Below are positions 26,039-35,360 of a stretch of 64,000 nucleotides of DNA, piece by piece; position 1 is the stretch's first letter, and each line of letters opens with the position of its first letter. Source of the stretch: Orenia marismortui DSM 5156 (GTDB lineage: Bacteria > Bacillota > Halanaerobiia > Halobacteroidales > Halobacteroidaceae); the NCBI RefSeq assembly GCF_000379025.1, contig NZ_KB900617.1, positions 369,547-433,546 on the forward strand, given 5' to 3'. The translations under genes and the position numbers were made by a program. The notes below the pieces were generated by a model. It did not search any database. It saw nothing but the letters and a program-made list of their open reading frames with translations, and was not told the DNA's origin.

Positions 26039-27018
26039 TAAGCTATCTCACCACCTTCTCCTAACTCTTCTTGTACTACAGCTAATCGATCAAGAGCTTC
26101 TTTAGTTACCTCTTGATTTATCCCCTTATTAGTGGCTATCTTATCTAAAATAGCATTTATACTAAAGACTTCAAAACTATCATTAGCCTTAATCTCTCTG
26201 ATGAACTCAGATAACTTTTTCTCTCTAAACTTTTGCCCTTCAATCGCACTACGATCTAAAATCTCTTTACCAGGTTTGGCAGATTTCAATTTTCTTAAAC
26301 TTATTTTTACTTCATCCTTTAATTCTACAATAGCTACTTGTGGAGTTCTCTTTATCTCCTTAAGATCAGCACTTGATCTAACTAAGGAGCCTGGATTCAA
26401 AAAATACTTCCCCTTAAACTTCTTTACCCCAAATCCGATATGGTAATGACCAGCTACTGTTATATCTGCTTCTGTATCTACATCTTCAATTAATGTATAG
26501 CCGGATTCAAAAAATGGTTTTTCTAAGAGCATTCCATGAATTAAATGCAATGCATAATTAGCTTTATCATCCTTTTTAACTGTATAAGCAGTGGTATTTT
26601 TCTCATCAATACTGTAATCAAAATTTCTCCCTGATAATTGTAATACTAAGCCATTATCATCCTTGAGAAAGATCGGTTCTTCTGGAACTAAATTAACTAT
26701 TCCAGAAGTGATTAGTATTCCTAACATTGTCCTACTTAAAGTTTCAGGATTATGACCATAAAGGTCATGATTCCCAGCAACTATATATATTGGTTTGGGA
26801 TAAGTTCTTAACACCTTAATAAAATCATTTACTACTGATGGAGCAGTATCTGGACGGTCAAATAGATCACCACCATGTAGGATATAATCTACATCTTCTT
26901 CTATGGCAATCTCTTTTACCTCTCTTAACTTATTTAGTAAAGTTTCTTTAAAATCATCTAGCCTTCTACTAGGTGTTGTTCCTCTAATATGAGTATCTGT
27001 TAAAACTAGTAATTTCAC
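26038..27018 (-). CDS. Mre11/SbcD-like metallophosphoesterase
   Basis: A 326-residue calcineurin-type nuclease. Metal-binding motifs are in order: DTH (8-10), HGGDLFDRPDT, AGNHDLYGH, HGML and GHYHIGF. A capping domain and a Lys/Glu-rich tail follow that could contact the ATPase arms. GTG start at 27018 with GAGGTGA upstream. It is the first of four tightly packed genes downstream of recX, and pairs with the Rad50-like halves that follow. Confidence 0.88.
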   Translation of the reverse strand: MKLLVLTDTHIRGTTPSRRLDDFKETLLNKLREVKEIAIEEDVDYILHGGDLFDRPDTAPSVVNDFIKVLRTYPKPIYIVAGNHDLYGHNPETLSRTMLGILITSGIVNLVPEEPIFLKDDNGLVLQLSGRNFDYSIDEKNTTAYTVKKDDKANYALHLIHGMLLEKPFFESGYTLIEDVDTEADITVAGHYHIGFGVKKFKGKYFLNPGSLVRSSADLKEIKRTPQVAIVELKDEVKISLRKLKSAKPGKEILDRSAIEGQKFREKKLSEFIREIKANDSFEVFSINAILDKIATNKGINQEVTKEALDRLAVVQEELGEGGEIA

Positions 27019-27061
27019 CTATCTCACCTCTTTCTTATTAGCTAATAGCAATAAGTAACAG

Positions 27062-27697
27062 CTAATTATTAATCAAATCTTTCAAAACTAGATTAATAAT
27101 ATCAAAAGAAAAACCTTTTCTTTGCAGAAATTTAGATAACTTTCCTCTTTTCTTCCAATCATCTAACTTCCGATATCTTTTTACCTTCTTAGCTGCTAGC
27201 TTTTGAGCAATCTTATATTGTAGATCTGAATTATATTCTCGATCAAGCTCTTCCTCTATAATTCTTTGCTTTACTCCTTTTTCTTTAAGCTGCATTTTAA
27301 TTACCCAAGGGCCATATCTTCTAGTGATTCGATCTTTAATCCAAGCATTTGCAAATTCTCTGTCATCTATATAATCTAAACGTTCTAAAATTCTAATAAC
27401 CTGTTCAATAATAAATTCATCAAAACCTTTCTTAGCCAACCTATCCTTCATCTCTTTATAACTTCTTTGACGGTATGATAATAGATTAAAAGCTGCTTTC
27501 TTGGCTTGAATAAAATCTTCTTGATCTAGAATATGTTCTAATATATCTTCAGTTAATTTATGTCCTTTCTCTAAGTTAAACTTGTAAACTATTTCAGCAT
27601 CAACTCCAACTAGAAATTGACCATCTAGGAATATAGAACAACGACCTTGGTTATTCTTTTGGGCTTCAATTTTTGTAATTTGGCCAATATAACTCAT
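27062..27697 (-). CDS. recX: RecX, regulator of RecA
   Basis: A 211-residue protein with the three-helix RecX repeats (AAFNLLSYRQRSYKEMKDRL, RILERLDYIDDREFANAWI, YGPWVIKMQLKEKGV). RecX caps or disassembles RecA filaments. It follows recA as usual, but a repeat element lies between them. GGTGG ribosome site. Confidence 0.93.
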   Translation of the reverse strand: MSYIGQITKIEAQKNNQGRCSIFLDGQFLVGVDAEIVYKFNLEKGHKLTEDILEHILDQEDFIQAKKAAFNLLSYRQRSYKEMKDRLAKKGFDEFIIEQVIRILERLDYIDDREFANAWIKDRITRRYGPWVIKMQLKEKGVKQRIIEEELDREYNSDLQYKIAQKLAAKKVKRYRKLDDWKKRGKLSKFLQRKGFSFDIINLVLKDLINN

Positions 27698-27764
27698 TAT
27701 TTATATACACCACCATATAATTATTACCATAACTATAAATTTATTTATAGACAAACAACTTTAA

Positions 27765-27915
27765 TGTGAAACTTCATGGAGATAGTGCGACATGGTTATA
27801 TTGCGATACTTTTAGGTGATAGGTCATAGGGGTTGGGCGTTAGTTTTTCCTAATACCTATCGCCTATCTCCTAGCGCCGAAACTGTCGCAATATCTATCT
27901 ATAACGATATATTTA
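27765..27915 (+). repeat. Heptad hairpin repeat, copy B (recA-recX gap)
   Basis: About 150 bp between recA and recX. The left arm has units ending in TAGG or TGGG (TGATAGG, TCATAGG, GGTTGGG); the right arm has the complement form (CCTAATA, CCTATCG, CCTATCT, CCTAGCG). The edges are GCGATAC and CTGTCGCAAT, a short terminal inverted repeat. Bases 27808-27892 are identical to the reverse complement of 32909-32993. The rest of the 350-bp gap is AT-rich with no ORF. Confidence 0.85.
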
Positions 27916-28020
27916 TAAATTAAATTCTAAAGTTAGACCTCTTATTATATTAAAATCTTTCTATATATCTTATCTAAAACCTCTAATTAATAACTTTAGA
28001 GTATTGATCTTTTATTAAAA

Positions 28021-28043
28021 AAAGCCCTTCACAGAAGGGCTTT
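28021..28043 (-). terminator. recA terminator
   Basis: Stem AAAGCCCTTC/GAAGGGCTTT with an ACA loop, 4 bp after the recA stop, followed by T on the minus strand. Confidence 0.92.
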
Positions 28044-28046
28044 AGG

Positions 28047-29105
28047 TTAAGCAGACTCTTTATCTTTTGTCTTTTTATTCTTTTTTTCTTCTTTCTCCTC
28101 TTTAACCTCTTCTTCAATCATTCCCAATTCCACTTTAACTTTATGTTCAATCTCTTTTAATAATTCTGGCATTTCTATCAAATATTCTTTAAAATTATCT
28201 CTTCCCTGTTGTCTGTGATCATCTCCATAGGAATACCAAGATCCTGAACGTTCAACTATATCATACTCTACAGCCATATCTAGAATACACCCAGCTTGTG
28301 AAATTCCTGTTCCATACATAATATCAAATTCTGCTGTTTTGAAAGGAGCAGCCACCTTATTCTTCACAACTTTCACCTTAGTTCTATTACCTTGATAATC
28401 ATCGCCATCTTTAATTGTTTGTCTTCTTCTAACATCTAATCTAACTGAAGAATAAAATTTCAATGCTCGTCCACCAGAAGTAGTTTCTGGATTTCCAAAC
28501 ATTACTCCAACCTTCTCACGAATCTGATTAATAAAGACACAAGTACACTTAGACTTACTTAATACACCAGATAACTTTCTCATAGCCTGAGACATTAAAC
28601 GTGCTTGTAATCCAACATGAGCATCGCCCATTTCTCCCTCAATTTCTGCCTTTGGTACTAATGCAGCTACCGAGTCAATGACTATTAAATCTACTGCTCC
28701 ACTTCTTGCTAAAGCTTCACAAATTTCTAAAGCATCTTCTCCTGTATTAGGTTGTGATACCAACAACTCATCAATATTTACTCCTAGGTTTTGAGCATAT
28801 TTAGGGTCTAATGCATGCTCTGCATCAATAAAAGCAGCTACTCCACCTTCTTTTTGCACCTCAGCAATCATATGTAGAGTTACAGTAGTTTTACCAGAAC
28901 TTTCTGGTCCATAAACTTCAATAATTCTTCCTTTGGGAACTCCTCCTACTCCCAAAGCTACATCTAAAGAAAGGGCTCCTGTAGAAATAGCTTCTACATC
29001 CATTGCTTTAGCTTCACCTAGCTTCATAATAGATCCTTTACCAAATTCCTTCTCAATCTGATTTAATGTTCTTTGTAATGCCTTCTTCTTTTCTTCTAAT
29101 GACAT
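28047..29105 (-). CDS. recA: RecA recombinase
   Basis: About 352 residues. The ATP site is [21 protein letters not shown] (partly VIDSVAAL here) and [19 protein letters not shown] mark the loops that bind DNA. The C-terminal tail is acidic and lysine-rich as usual. I chose the ATG at 29105: GAGGGAG is 8 bp upstream, whereas an in-frame GTG at 29114 overlaps it. No clear LexA box of the Firmicute type (CGAACnnnnGTTCG) is visible upstream. Confidence 0.98.
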   Translation of the reverse strand: MSLEEKKKALQRTLNQIEKEFGKGSIMKLGEAKAMDVEAISTGALSLDVALGVGGVPKGRIIEVYGPESSGKTTVTLHMIAEVQKEGGVAAFIDAEHALDPKYAQNLGVNIDELLVSQPNTGEDALEICEALARSGAVDLIVIDSVAALVPKAEIEGEMGDAHVGLQARLMSQAMRKLSGVLSKSKCTCVFINQIREKVGVMFGNPETTSGGRALKFYSSVRLDVRRRQTIKDGDDYQGNRTKVKVVKNKVAAPFKTAEFDIMYGTGISQAGCILDMAVEYDIVERSGSWYSYGDDHRQQGRDNFKEYLIEMPELLKEIEHKVKVELGMIEEEVKEEKEEKKNKKTKDKESA

Positions 29106-29172
29106 TTTCTTCACTCCCTCTATAAATATTGCCTGTTAACAGAGCCTAAAATTAAGTACAAATTATTAAGTT

Positions 29173-29218
29173 AAAGCTTACTTATTAGATTTAAGCTTAA
29201 ATCTAATAAGTAAGCTTT
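29173..29218. terminator. Loopless 46-bp palindrome between thpR and recA
   Basis: Perfect inverted repeat centred on AAGCTT with no spacer. It lies 165 bp after the thpR stop and 68 bp before the recA start. T runs at either end are short, so it could be a terminator of the thpR operon or a recA leader element. Confidence 0.5.
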
Positions 29219-29382
29219 GTAGGTATTTTAAAATATTTTTCATAAATTAAAATTCTTTAAAAACTAAGATATGATACAATTATATTATATATTTTTTTAA
29301 AAAGCAATTACATAAAATTACTTAAGTATAACAATTAATAATTTAGAAATAAATATTACTTTATTGATAATTTCTTCGCTTT

Positions 29383-29952
29383 CTAAAGTTTAAATTCTGC
29401 TAATGATGTATAAATTGGACCTTTAGAAGTTAATCTACTTTTAATTAATGATATTTTTTTAACTTCTTGATAAAAATCAATTTTGAAGGGAAATTCTTTT
29501 AATCTTTTACTTATAAGACTAAAATTTTTTTCTTTACGACTTGTCCTACCCAAAGTAATATGAGGTCTATATTTATTATTTTCAGCTTTAAACCCTAAAT
29601 TAATCATAACTTCTTCTAAATATTTATGCAAGCTAATAAGTTCTTCCTGCCCCTCTTCTATTCCCGTCCAAATTACTTTTGGATAATCTAAATTTGGAAA
29701 GGCTCCTAAACCCTTTATTTGAACTTTAAAAGAAGATACTTTCTCTGTTACCTCTAATATTTTTTCATTAATATCACTAAGTTCACCTTGACTTACTTCT
29801 CCTAAAAACTTAAGTGTAATATGAAAATTATTCTTATCTACCCATTTCACCTTTAATGAGCAATCACGCAAAATATTTTGAATCTTCTCTAATTTACCCT
29901 TTAATACTTTCTCTAACTCTATTGCAATAAATAACCTATACTTATCTGCCAT
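29383..29952 (-). CDS. thpR: RNA 2',3'-cyclic phosphodiesterase (LigT-like)
   Basis: About 189 residues of the 2H phosphoesterase family, with both catalytic motifs (HITLKFLGEV and HITLGRTSR). It opens 2',3'-cyclic phosphates on RNA. Start at 29952 chosen because AGGAGGGAG lies upstream; an in-frame start at 29976 would overlap it. It lies between recA and a membrane phosphoesterase gene in a run that includes cinA, an order seen in other clostridia. Confidence 0.92.
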   Translation of the reverse strand: MADKYRLFIAIELEKVLKGKLEKIQNILRDCSLKVKWVDKNNFHITLKFLGEVSQGELSDINEKILEVTEKVSSFKVQIKGLGAFPNLDYPKVIWTGIEEGQEELISLHKYLEEVMINLGFKAENNKYRPHITLGRTSRKEKNFSLISKRLKEFPFKIDFYQEVKKISLIKSRLTSKGPIYTSLAEFKL

Positions 29953-30029
29953 CTTAAATCTCCCTCCTTTTAACAAAAGAAGTATTCTATAATAGAAGAT
30001 TTAATTATATACTTCTAGAAGCATAGCCT

Positions 30030-31439
30030 TTATTCCTCTGCCTTAGCTTTTTTACTATTTCTGGAATTTATTAATTGTCTTTCTAAAATAAAACCACTAT
30101 GTCGATCATAAAACTTAATAATATCAACAACATCTAAAGACCATCTCTCTCTTTCTTCTTCTTTCAAATTATTATAATGTAGCAAGGCTACTGAATAAGG
30201 AATTCCTTCTTCACTTTCTAAACCTCTAATTCCAGCAGCTCCTGTAGTTCCTGCATCTATAACAGTTGTTCCTTTCATTTTATAGATTTTAAATGCGTGA
30301 TCATGGCCATGTAATAAAAGAGGGATCCTTCCAGTTAAATCTTTCCCTACTGTAAAGTTATGTGTTATCACAATGTCAGGTGGTAACTTTAACCTCTCAA
30401 CTAGCTCTTCTAATCCTTCTTTATAATTGACAACATCTTCCTCATCAACTGGTTTTATCTGATTAGTCTTAGCAGCTGGATCTTCTACACCAGCGATTAC
30501 TAACCCTTTAATATTTATCACATCTGCTTGGATTACTACTACATTTTCAAAACTACTCATCTTATCTACAATATCTGGCGAGTCATGATTACCAGCAATA
30601 AAGACATAGGGAACCTTTAAATCATTGATCTTCTTTAAAAGCTCACCTTCTAATGGCGTGCCATAATCTGTTATATCTCCTGTATCAATAATAAAATCAA
30701 CCCCAAAGCTCTTTACAATCTCCTCAATATAAGGTAAGGCTACTGGGTTATTATGAATATCTGTTATATGTAAAACCTTCAAATCACCAGTTACTCGACT
30801 CAAAGGACGTAAAGTATCAACCTTAGAAAATAATTCTGACATGTTTGAGGCAATTAATTGCATCTCATAACCTAATTGATCTAAACTATTTAATCCTTCT
30901 TGAATTAACCCTATCATCCAAGGAGCAGCTTCTAGCATTCCTTCAAAATTAGGATCATTGAATTTACTGATTTCATAGGTATAATAGGTTGATAAAGTTA
31001 ATATTGCAATAATTGTTATTCCTACTAACAATCCAGCTATAATAGATTGACGATTATAAACAACAATACTTGCTCCAATTATCCCCCCTAAGACAGATAT
31101 AACAAGCAATCTAATAATGAACAATTGAATAATAACCTTAGACCTGGCTTTTAATAAAGTGATTAATTCATCCTTTGATCCCATATTATTAATAATTTGA
31201 CTTAACCTATCTTGGTGAATAGCAGCCAAAGTTAAATTCAAATCTACAGGAGCCTTATGAGTAGCTGCTCTTATCTCTCCAATCGGAGGAAAATCAATAA
31301 TAGTTTGGGGATGAGTAGATAGATTCAAATCAATCTCTACTTCAAAAACACTTAATTTATAAACCTTTGCAGCTGTAAAATTAATTAAGAATAATACAAT
31401 TAAAGTTGCTATAAGTACCTTGGCTACTAGCTCCTTCAT
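30030..31439 (-). CDS. Membrane-anchored metallophosphoesterase
   Basis: A 469-residue protein. An N-terminal membrane helix (residues 7-23), an extracytoplasmic stretch of some 80 residues, and two more helices (about 103-155) precede a calcineurin-like domain from about residue 220: ITDIHNN, DTGDITD, AGNHDSPD, THNF and HGHDHAF. All metal ligands are there. The substrate is not known. Located between cinA and thpR, 48 bp after cinA. The catalytic domain could face outside the cytoplasmic membrane, depending on helix number. Confidence 0.8.
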   Translation of the reverse strand: MKELVAKVLIATLIVLFLINFTAAKVYKLSVFEVEIDLNLSTHPQTIIDFPPIGEIRAATHKAPVDLNLTLAAIHQDRLSQIINNMGSKDELITLLKARSKVIIQLFIIRLLVISVLGGIIGASIVVYNRQSIIAGLLVGITIIAILTLSTYYTYEISKFNDPNFEGMLEAAPWMIGLIQEGLNSLDQLGYEMQLIASNMSELFSKVDTLRPLSRVTGDLKVLHITDIHNNPVALPYIEEIVKSFGVDFIIDTGDITDYGTPLEGELLKKINDLKVPYVFIAGNHDSPDIVDKMSSFENVVVIQADVINIKGLVIAGVEDPAAKTNQIKPVDEEDVVNYKEGLEELVERLKLPPDIVITHNFTVGKDLTGRIPLLLHGHDHAFKIYKMKGTTVIDAGTTGAAGIRGLESEEGIPYSVALLHYNNLKEEERERWSLDVVDIIKFYDRHSGFILERQLINSRNSKKAKAEE

Positions 31440-31487
31440 CTTACCTTTCCTTCCTTACTTTAGTAACTAGCAATTACAAACTAATAA

Positions 31488-32729
31488 TTACTTACATAAT
31501 AATTTCTTTCTCAATAAATTTAAAATCATTTGAGAAGTAAGATACTTAACTCTATTTCTACTTCCATTAAATTTATACTCATAACTTTCAATACCTTCTT
31601 TATCTGCTATAGCCATATATACTAGACCTACAGGTTTCTCTAAGCTACCCCCTCCTGGTCCAGCAATACCAGTAGTAGCGATAGCAATATCGGTATTTGC
31701 CAATTCTCTAATTCCCTGAGCCATTTCTTTTGCAGTTTGACTACTAACTGCACCATGTTCTTGTAAAGTATCTTCCTTGACATTTAATAATTCTATCTTT
31801 GCTTGATTACTATAGCTAATTACTCCTCTTTCAAAATAATTTGAACTTCCTGGAATACTGGTTAATCTATCTCCAATTAATCCTCCTGTACAGGATTCAG
31901 CCGTTGCTATTGTTAGGCCTTTTTCTGATAATAATCTAGCTATTACCTTCTCTAATGTATCATCATTATAACCATAAATATATTCCCCTATTCTTTCTTT
32001 TAACTCATTTTCTTTACTATTAATTAATTCAAGCGCTTCTTTCTCACTATTGGCTTTGGCAGTTAATCTTAACTTCACTTCCCCTTGACTAGCTAAAGGA
32101 GCTATTGTAGGATTACTTTGATCTTCTAAAATATCATCAATAATTTCTTCTAGTGATGATTCTCCTATCCCACAAGTTTTTATTACTCTAGATTTTATTA
32201 TTTGATTTGATAAGTACTTATCCTTTAAGTAAGGAATTATCGTCTCTTGCATCATTGTTTTCATTTCTATTGGAACTCCAGGCATTGATATAATAATCTT
32301 CCCATCTTTATCCAATAATATACCTGGTGCTGTTCCTTCAGAATTATTAATCGGAAGAGCCCCTTGTGGTAAATATGCTTGCTTTAAATTATTATTAGCC
32401 ATTTGATATCCCATTTTATCAAAATAATTTTTAATTTCTATTAATAAATCTTCATTTTTAACTAGATTTAAGTCTAAAGCATCAGCTATTGCTTCTCTAG
32501 TTAAATCATCTTGAGTAGGACCTAAACCTCCTGTAGTGATAATAATATCTGCTCTTTTAAAACTATGATCTAATGTATCTAAAATTCTCTCTTTGTTATC
32601 TCCTACTGCTACTTTATAATATAGATCAATACCTATTTCAGCTAATTTTTGTCCTATCCATTGTGAGTTAGTATCTACAATCTGACCTAATAAAAGTTCT
32701 GTTCCGATAGTAATAATTTCTGCTTTCAT
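31488..32729 (-). CDS. cinA: CinA, NMN deamidase/ADP-ribose pyrophosphatase-like
   Basis: A 413-residue two-domain protein. The N-terminal molybdopterin-binding fold (IITIGTELLLGQIVDTNSQW, TTGGLGPTQDD) and the C-terminal deamidase domain (TAESCTGGLIGDRLT, ATTGIAGPGG) are complete. It acts in pyridine-nucleotide recycling and is often joined to recA transcription in competence-related operons. GGTGGTG ribosome site. Confidence 0.95.
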   Translation of the reverse strand: MKAEIITIGTELLLGQIVDTNSQWIGQKLAEIGIDLYYKVAVGDNKERILDTLDHSFKRADIIITTGGLGPTQDDLTREAIADALDLNLVKNEDLLIEIKNYFDKMGYQMANNNLKQAYLPQGALPINNSEGTAPGILLDKDGKIIISMPGVPIEMKTMMQETIIPYLKDKYLSNQIIKSRVIKTCGIGESSLEEIIDDILEDQSNPTIAPLASQGEVKLRLTAKANSEKEALELINSKENELKERIGEYIYGYNDDTLEKVIARLLSEKGLTIATAESCTGGLIGDRLTSIPGSSNYFERGVISYSNQAKIELLNVKEDTLQEHGAVSSQTAKEMAQGIRELANTDIAIATTGIAGPGGGSLEKPVGLVYMAIADKEGIESYEYKFNGSRNRVKYLTSQMILNLLRKKLLCK

Positions 32730-32886
32730 TAACTTTTCACCACCTAATAAATGTTTAAGTAAAACTTTCTACCTAATATTATTATAATAATCTTTCTTAA
32801 AATGAGTATAGCAAATTTATATATATAATTCAAAACAAAAAATTAAATCAATATCTTTATAGATATCCAAACTCAGAATAAAATTT

Positions 32887-33035
32887 AAATATGTTGTTAT
32901 AGATGGAGATTGCGACAGTTTCGGCGCTAGGAGATAGGCGATAGGTATTAGGAAAAACTAACGCCCAACCCCTATGACCTATCACCTAAAAGTGTCGCAT
33001 TATACCCATTACGTTTCACTTTGAAATTGAATACC
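32887..33035 (-). repeat. Heptad hairpin repeat, copy C (upstream of cinA)
   Basis: About 150 bp, the inverted twin of copy B: 32909-32993 equals the reverse complement of 27808-27892 at all 85 positions. Its ends are TTGCGACA and GTGTCGCA. The whole 540-bp gap (32730-33270) holds no ORF; a TTGACA at 33128 and a hairpin after it are the only other signals. Confidence 0.88.
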
Positions 33036-33270
33036 TATAATTAATATAACTACTATTATTATGAATTAACTAGCTCTAATTTATTTTTTAACAATGCAAC
33101 GATAGTGATAAATTATAATATATTTTATTGACATTATGATTTTAAGTATCAGAATAATACAAACTAAAAAAACGATTAGTTATCTTTTGCCATCTAGCAA
33201 ATAATCTTGGGTTATACGTTCATTTGAGAATTACTTTTGAAAGTTATAGGTATCCAAAACCTAAACTAAT

Positions 33271-33308
33271 AAACAGAGAACTCTACTTTCAAGCAGAATT
33301 CTCTGTTT
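33271..33308 (-). terminator. Terminator of the beta-propeller gene
   Basis: Stem AACAGAGAA/TTCTCTGTT with an inner imperfect stem, 10 bp after the stop of the gene at 33318. Confidence 0.75.
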
Positions 33309-33317
33309 GTATGAATA

Positions 33318-35096
33318 TTATTTTAAATTAACTTTAACCAAGTAAGCATTAATATCATTATTGTCTACTTCTCTGCTTCCTGCTATAATAACAGAATTAT
33401 TAGGAAGTATATCTAAATCTTCAAAGATATCTCTTCCTTTACCTCCATATAATTTACTCCATTCTGCAATTCCATTCCTAGTTAACTTAACTATATATCC
33501 ATCTCTTCCTTTATCATCTAAAATTTTCGTTTCTCCAACTAATACTATATCTCCATTTTTAAACTCCTTAACACTAGTAAATACATCCCATTCCTTCCCT
33601 CCTAAAGTCTTAGACCACCTTTTCTTACCTTTTGAGTCTACCTTAATTACATAACCATCTCTTCCTCCTGCACCAAAAGACTCTGTCCAGCCTGCCAATA
33701 TATATCCAGAATTTGAACTTTTAGTGATAGAATAAATTTTATCATTACTTTGACCACCAAATTCTCTTGACCATTCTTTATTTCCTTTATAATTCAGTTT
33801 AGCTAGATAGCCTTGATAATTACCAGGACTACCACTATATCCTACTACAACAAAACCACCATCTGAGGTTGTTTCAACAGAATAAATTTCATTTCCTTCT
33901 TTAACTCTAAATACCTTATCCCATTCTTTATTTCCTCGTTTATCAACTTTAACTATATAGCCATCTCTTCCACCAATACCAAAAGCACTAGTTGATCCAA
34001 CTAGGATATAACCTCCATCAGCAGTCTCTCTTACTTCCTCAAACCAATCACTTTTATCTTCACCAAATTTTTTAGCCCAGGTTACATTACCTTTATTATT
34101 CAATTTAACTACATAAGCATCTCTTCTGCCTGCTCCAAAAGATTTTGTTAGACCCGCTAAAATATATCCTCCATCTGAACATTGCTGAACTGAATAAAAT
34201 CTATCAATATTTTCTCCCCCAAAAGTCTTATACCATTCCTGCTTACCACTATAATCTGTCTTTACTATGTAAGCATCCTCTGCTTTAGAAGCAAAAGACT
34301 CGGTCCATCCAGCTAAAATATATCCTCCATCAGATGTTCTCTTAACAGATTTAAATAAGTCTTTCTTCTCTTGACCAAACATAATTTTAAACTCTTTATT
34401 CTTCAATCTTTCTTTTCTCTTTCTTTCTAATTCTGCTTGTCGTTTTCTCTCTAACTCTTCTTTTCTCTTTCTAGCCAATTCCTCTTGTCTTTTCTTCTCT
34501 AGCTCTTCTTGTTTCTTCCTTTCTAATTCTGCTTGTCTTTTCTTTTCTAACTCTTCTTGTTTCTTTCTTTCTAATTCTGCTTGTCTTTTCTTCTCTAGCT
34601 CTTCTTGTTTCTTTCTTTCTAATTCCTCTTGTCTTTTCTTTTCTAGCTCTTCTTGTTCTTTCTTTTCTAACCCTTCTTCCTTCTTTTGTAATTCAGTTTC
34701 ATCTTTCGCTCCTAACTCTTTTCCTCCACTCGTTTCTATTTTATCTTTATCTTCTAACTCTTCTTTATTTTTAGATTTAACTTCTGGCTTATTATTTATC
34801 TTATAAAATACTGCTTTAATCTCAACATCATCAATTAATGATACTTTTTTAGGATTTTCTTTGCCACTTATATCACCAGACCAATGATCAAATCTCCAGC
34901 CTGCTACTCCAGTAGATTTTAAATTTATATTTCTTCCTTTTCTGTAAATTCCAGAAGTATAATTGACTTCTCCTTTTCCAACTACATTTATTGTGAGTGT
35001 AGATTGAGAAACTTGCCTTAACGATCCCACTACAAATCCCAAAAACACTATTACTCCAAGCAGATTAAGTAGCTTTAATTTTTTATGTTTAGCCAT
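33318..35096 (-). CDS. Surface or periplasmic beta-propeller protein with long charged helix
   Basis: A 592-residue protein. An N-terminal membrane helix (GVIVFLGFVVGSLR) is followed by an InlB-type B-repeat domain (residues about 30-95, GAGWRFDHWSG-like VAGWRFDHWSGD), then some 80-100 residues of 8-residue repeats such as KKRQAELE and RKKQEELE, and then at least seven propeller repeats of the type DGGYILAGWTESFGAGGRDG. The repeats predict a single long alpha helix that holds the propeller away from the membrane. No catalytic motif. Likely an envelope protein, function unknown. Confidence 0.78.
   Translation of the reverse strand: MAKHKKLKLLNLLGVIVFLGFVVGSLRQVSQSTLTINVVGKGEVNYTSGIYRKGRNINLKSTGVAGWRFDHWSGDISGKENPKKVSLIDDVEIKAVFYKINNKPEVKSKNKEELEDKDKIETSGGKELGAKDETELQKKEEGLEKKEQEELEKKRQEELERKKQEELEKKRQAELERKKQEELEKKRQAELERKKQEELEKKRQEELARKRKEELERKRQAELERKRKERLKNKEFKIMFGQEKKDLFKSVKRTSDGGYILAGWTESFASKAEDAYIVKTDYSGKQEWYKTFGGENIDRFYSVQQCSDGGYILAGLTKSFGAGRRDAYVVKLNNKGNVTWAKKFGEDKSDWFEEVRETADGGYILVGSTSAFGIGGRDGYIVKVDKRGNKEWDKVFRVKEGNEIYSVETTSDGGFVVVGYSGSPGNYQGYLAKLNYKGNKEWSREFGGQSNDKIYSITKSSNSGYILAGWTESFGAGGRDGYVIKVDSKGKKRWSKTLGGKEWDVFTSVKEFKNGDIVLVGETKILDDKGRDGYIVKLTRNGIAEWSKLYGGKGRDIFEDLDILPNNSVIIAGSREVDNNDINAYLVKVNLK
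34410..34672. repeat. 24/48-bp tandem repeats encoding the charged helix
   Basis: DNA repeats within the beta-propeller gene. They encode about ten 8-residue units alternating between KKRQxELE and RKKQEELE, so the DNA period is 24 bp with a strong 48-bp double unit. Copy number may vary by slippage. Confidence 0.7.
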
Positions 35097-35299
35097 TTTA
35101 TTTGCTTGCCCCTTTCTTTTTTATTTAAATTAAATGATTTTTTATTACATTATTTCTATAAAAAAACATTTTACTTTTACATATATTTCTTCTAGATTAA
35201 TCTTTCTATTCCTTCATTTTATAAAATATATTGTAATAATTCCTCAAAATTTCTAATATTAAATTATCAATGTATAATATTACTGTTTATGTATAAATA

Positions 35300-35328
35300 A
35301 AAAAAGCTAGGGATTCCCTAGCTTTTTT
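35300..35328 (-). terminator. Terminator of the HhH-DUF4912 gene
   Basis: Stem AAAAAGCTAGGG/CCCTAGCTTTTT, small loop, 33 bp after the stop, T-rich on the minus strand. Confidence 0.85.
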
Positions 35329-35360
35329 ATCCAGATATAGATTAAGATTGTTAATTAATA

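Noticed and set aside
26132-26446. Plus-strand frame of 104 codons
   Set aside because: Antisense to the Mre11-like gene, whose motifs are intact.
29134-29143. CTGTTAACAG palindrome upstream of recA as a LexA box
   Set aside because: Does not match the Firmicute LexA consensus CGAACnnnnGTTCG; too short to call.
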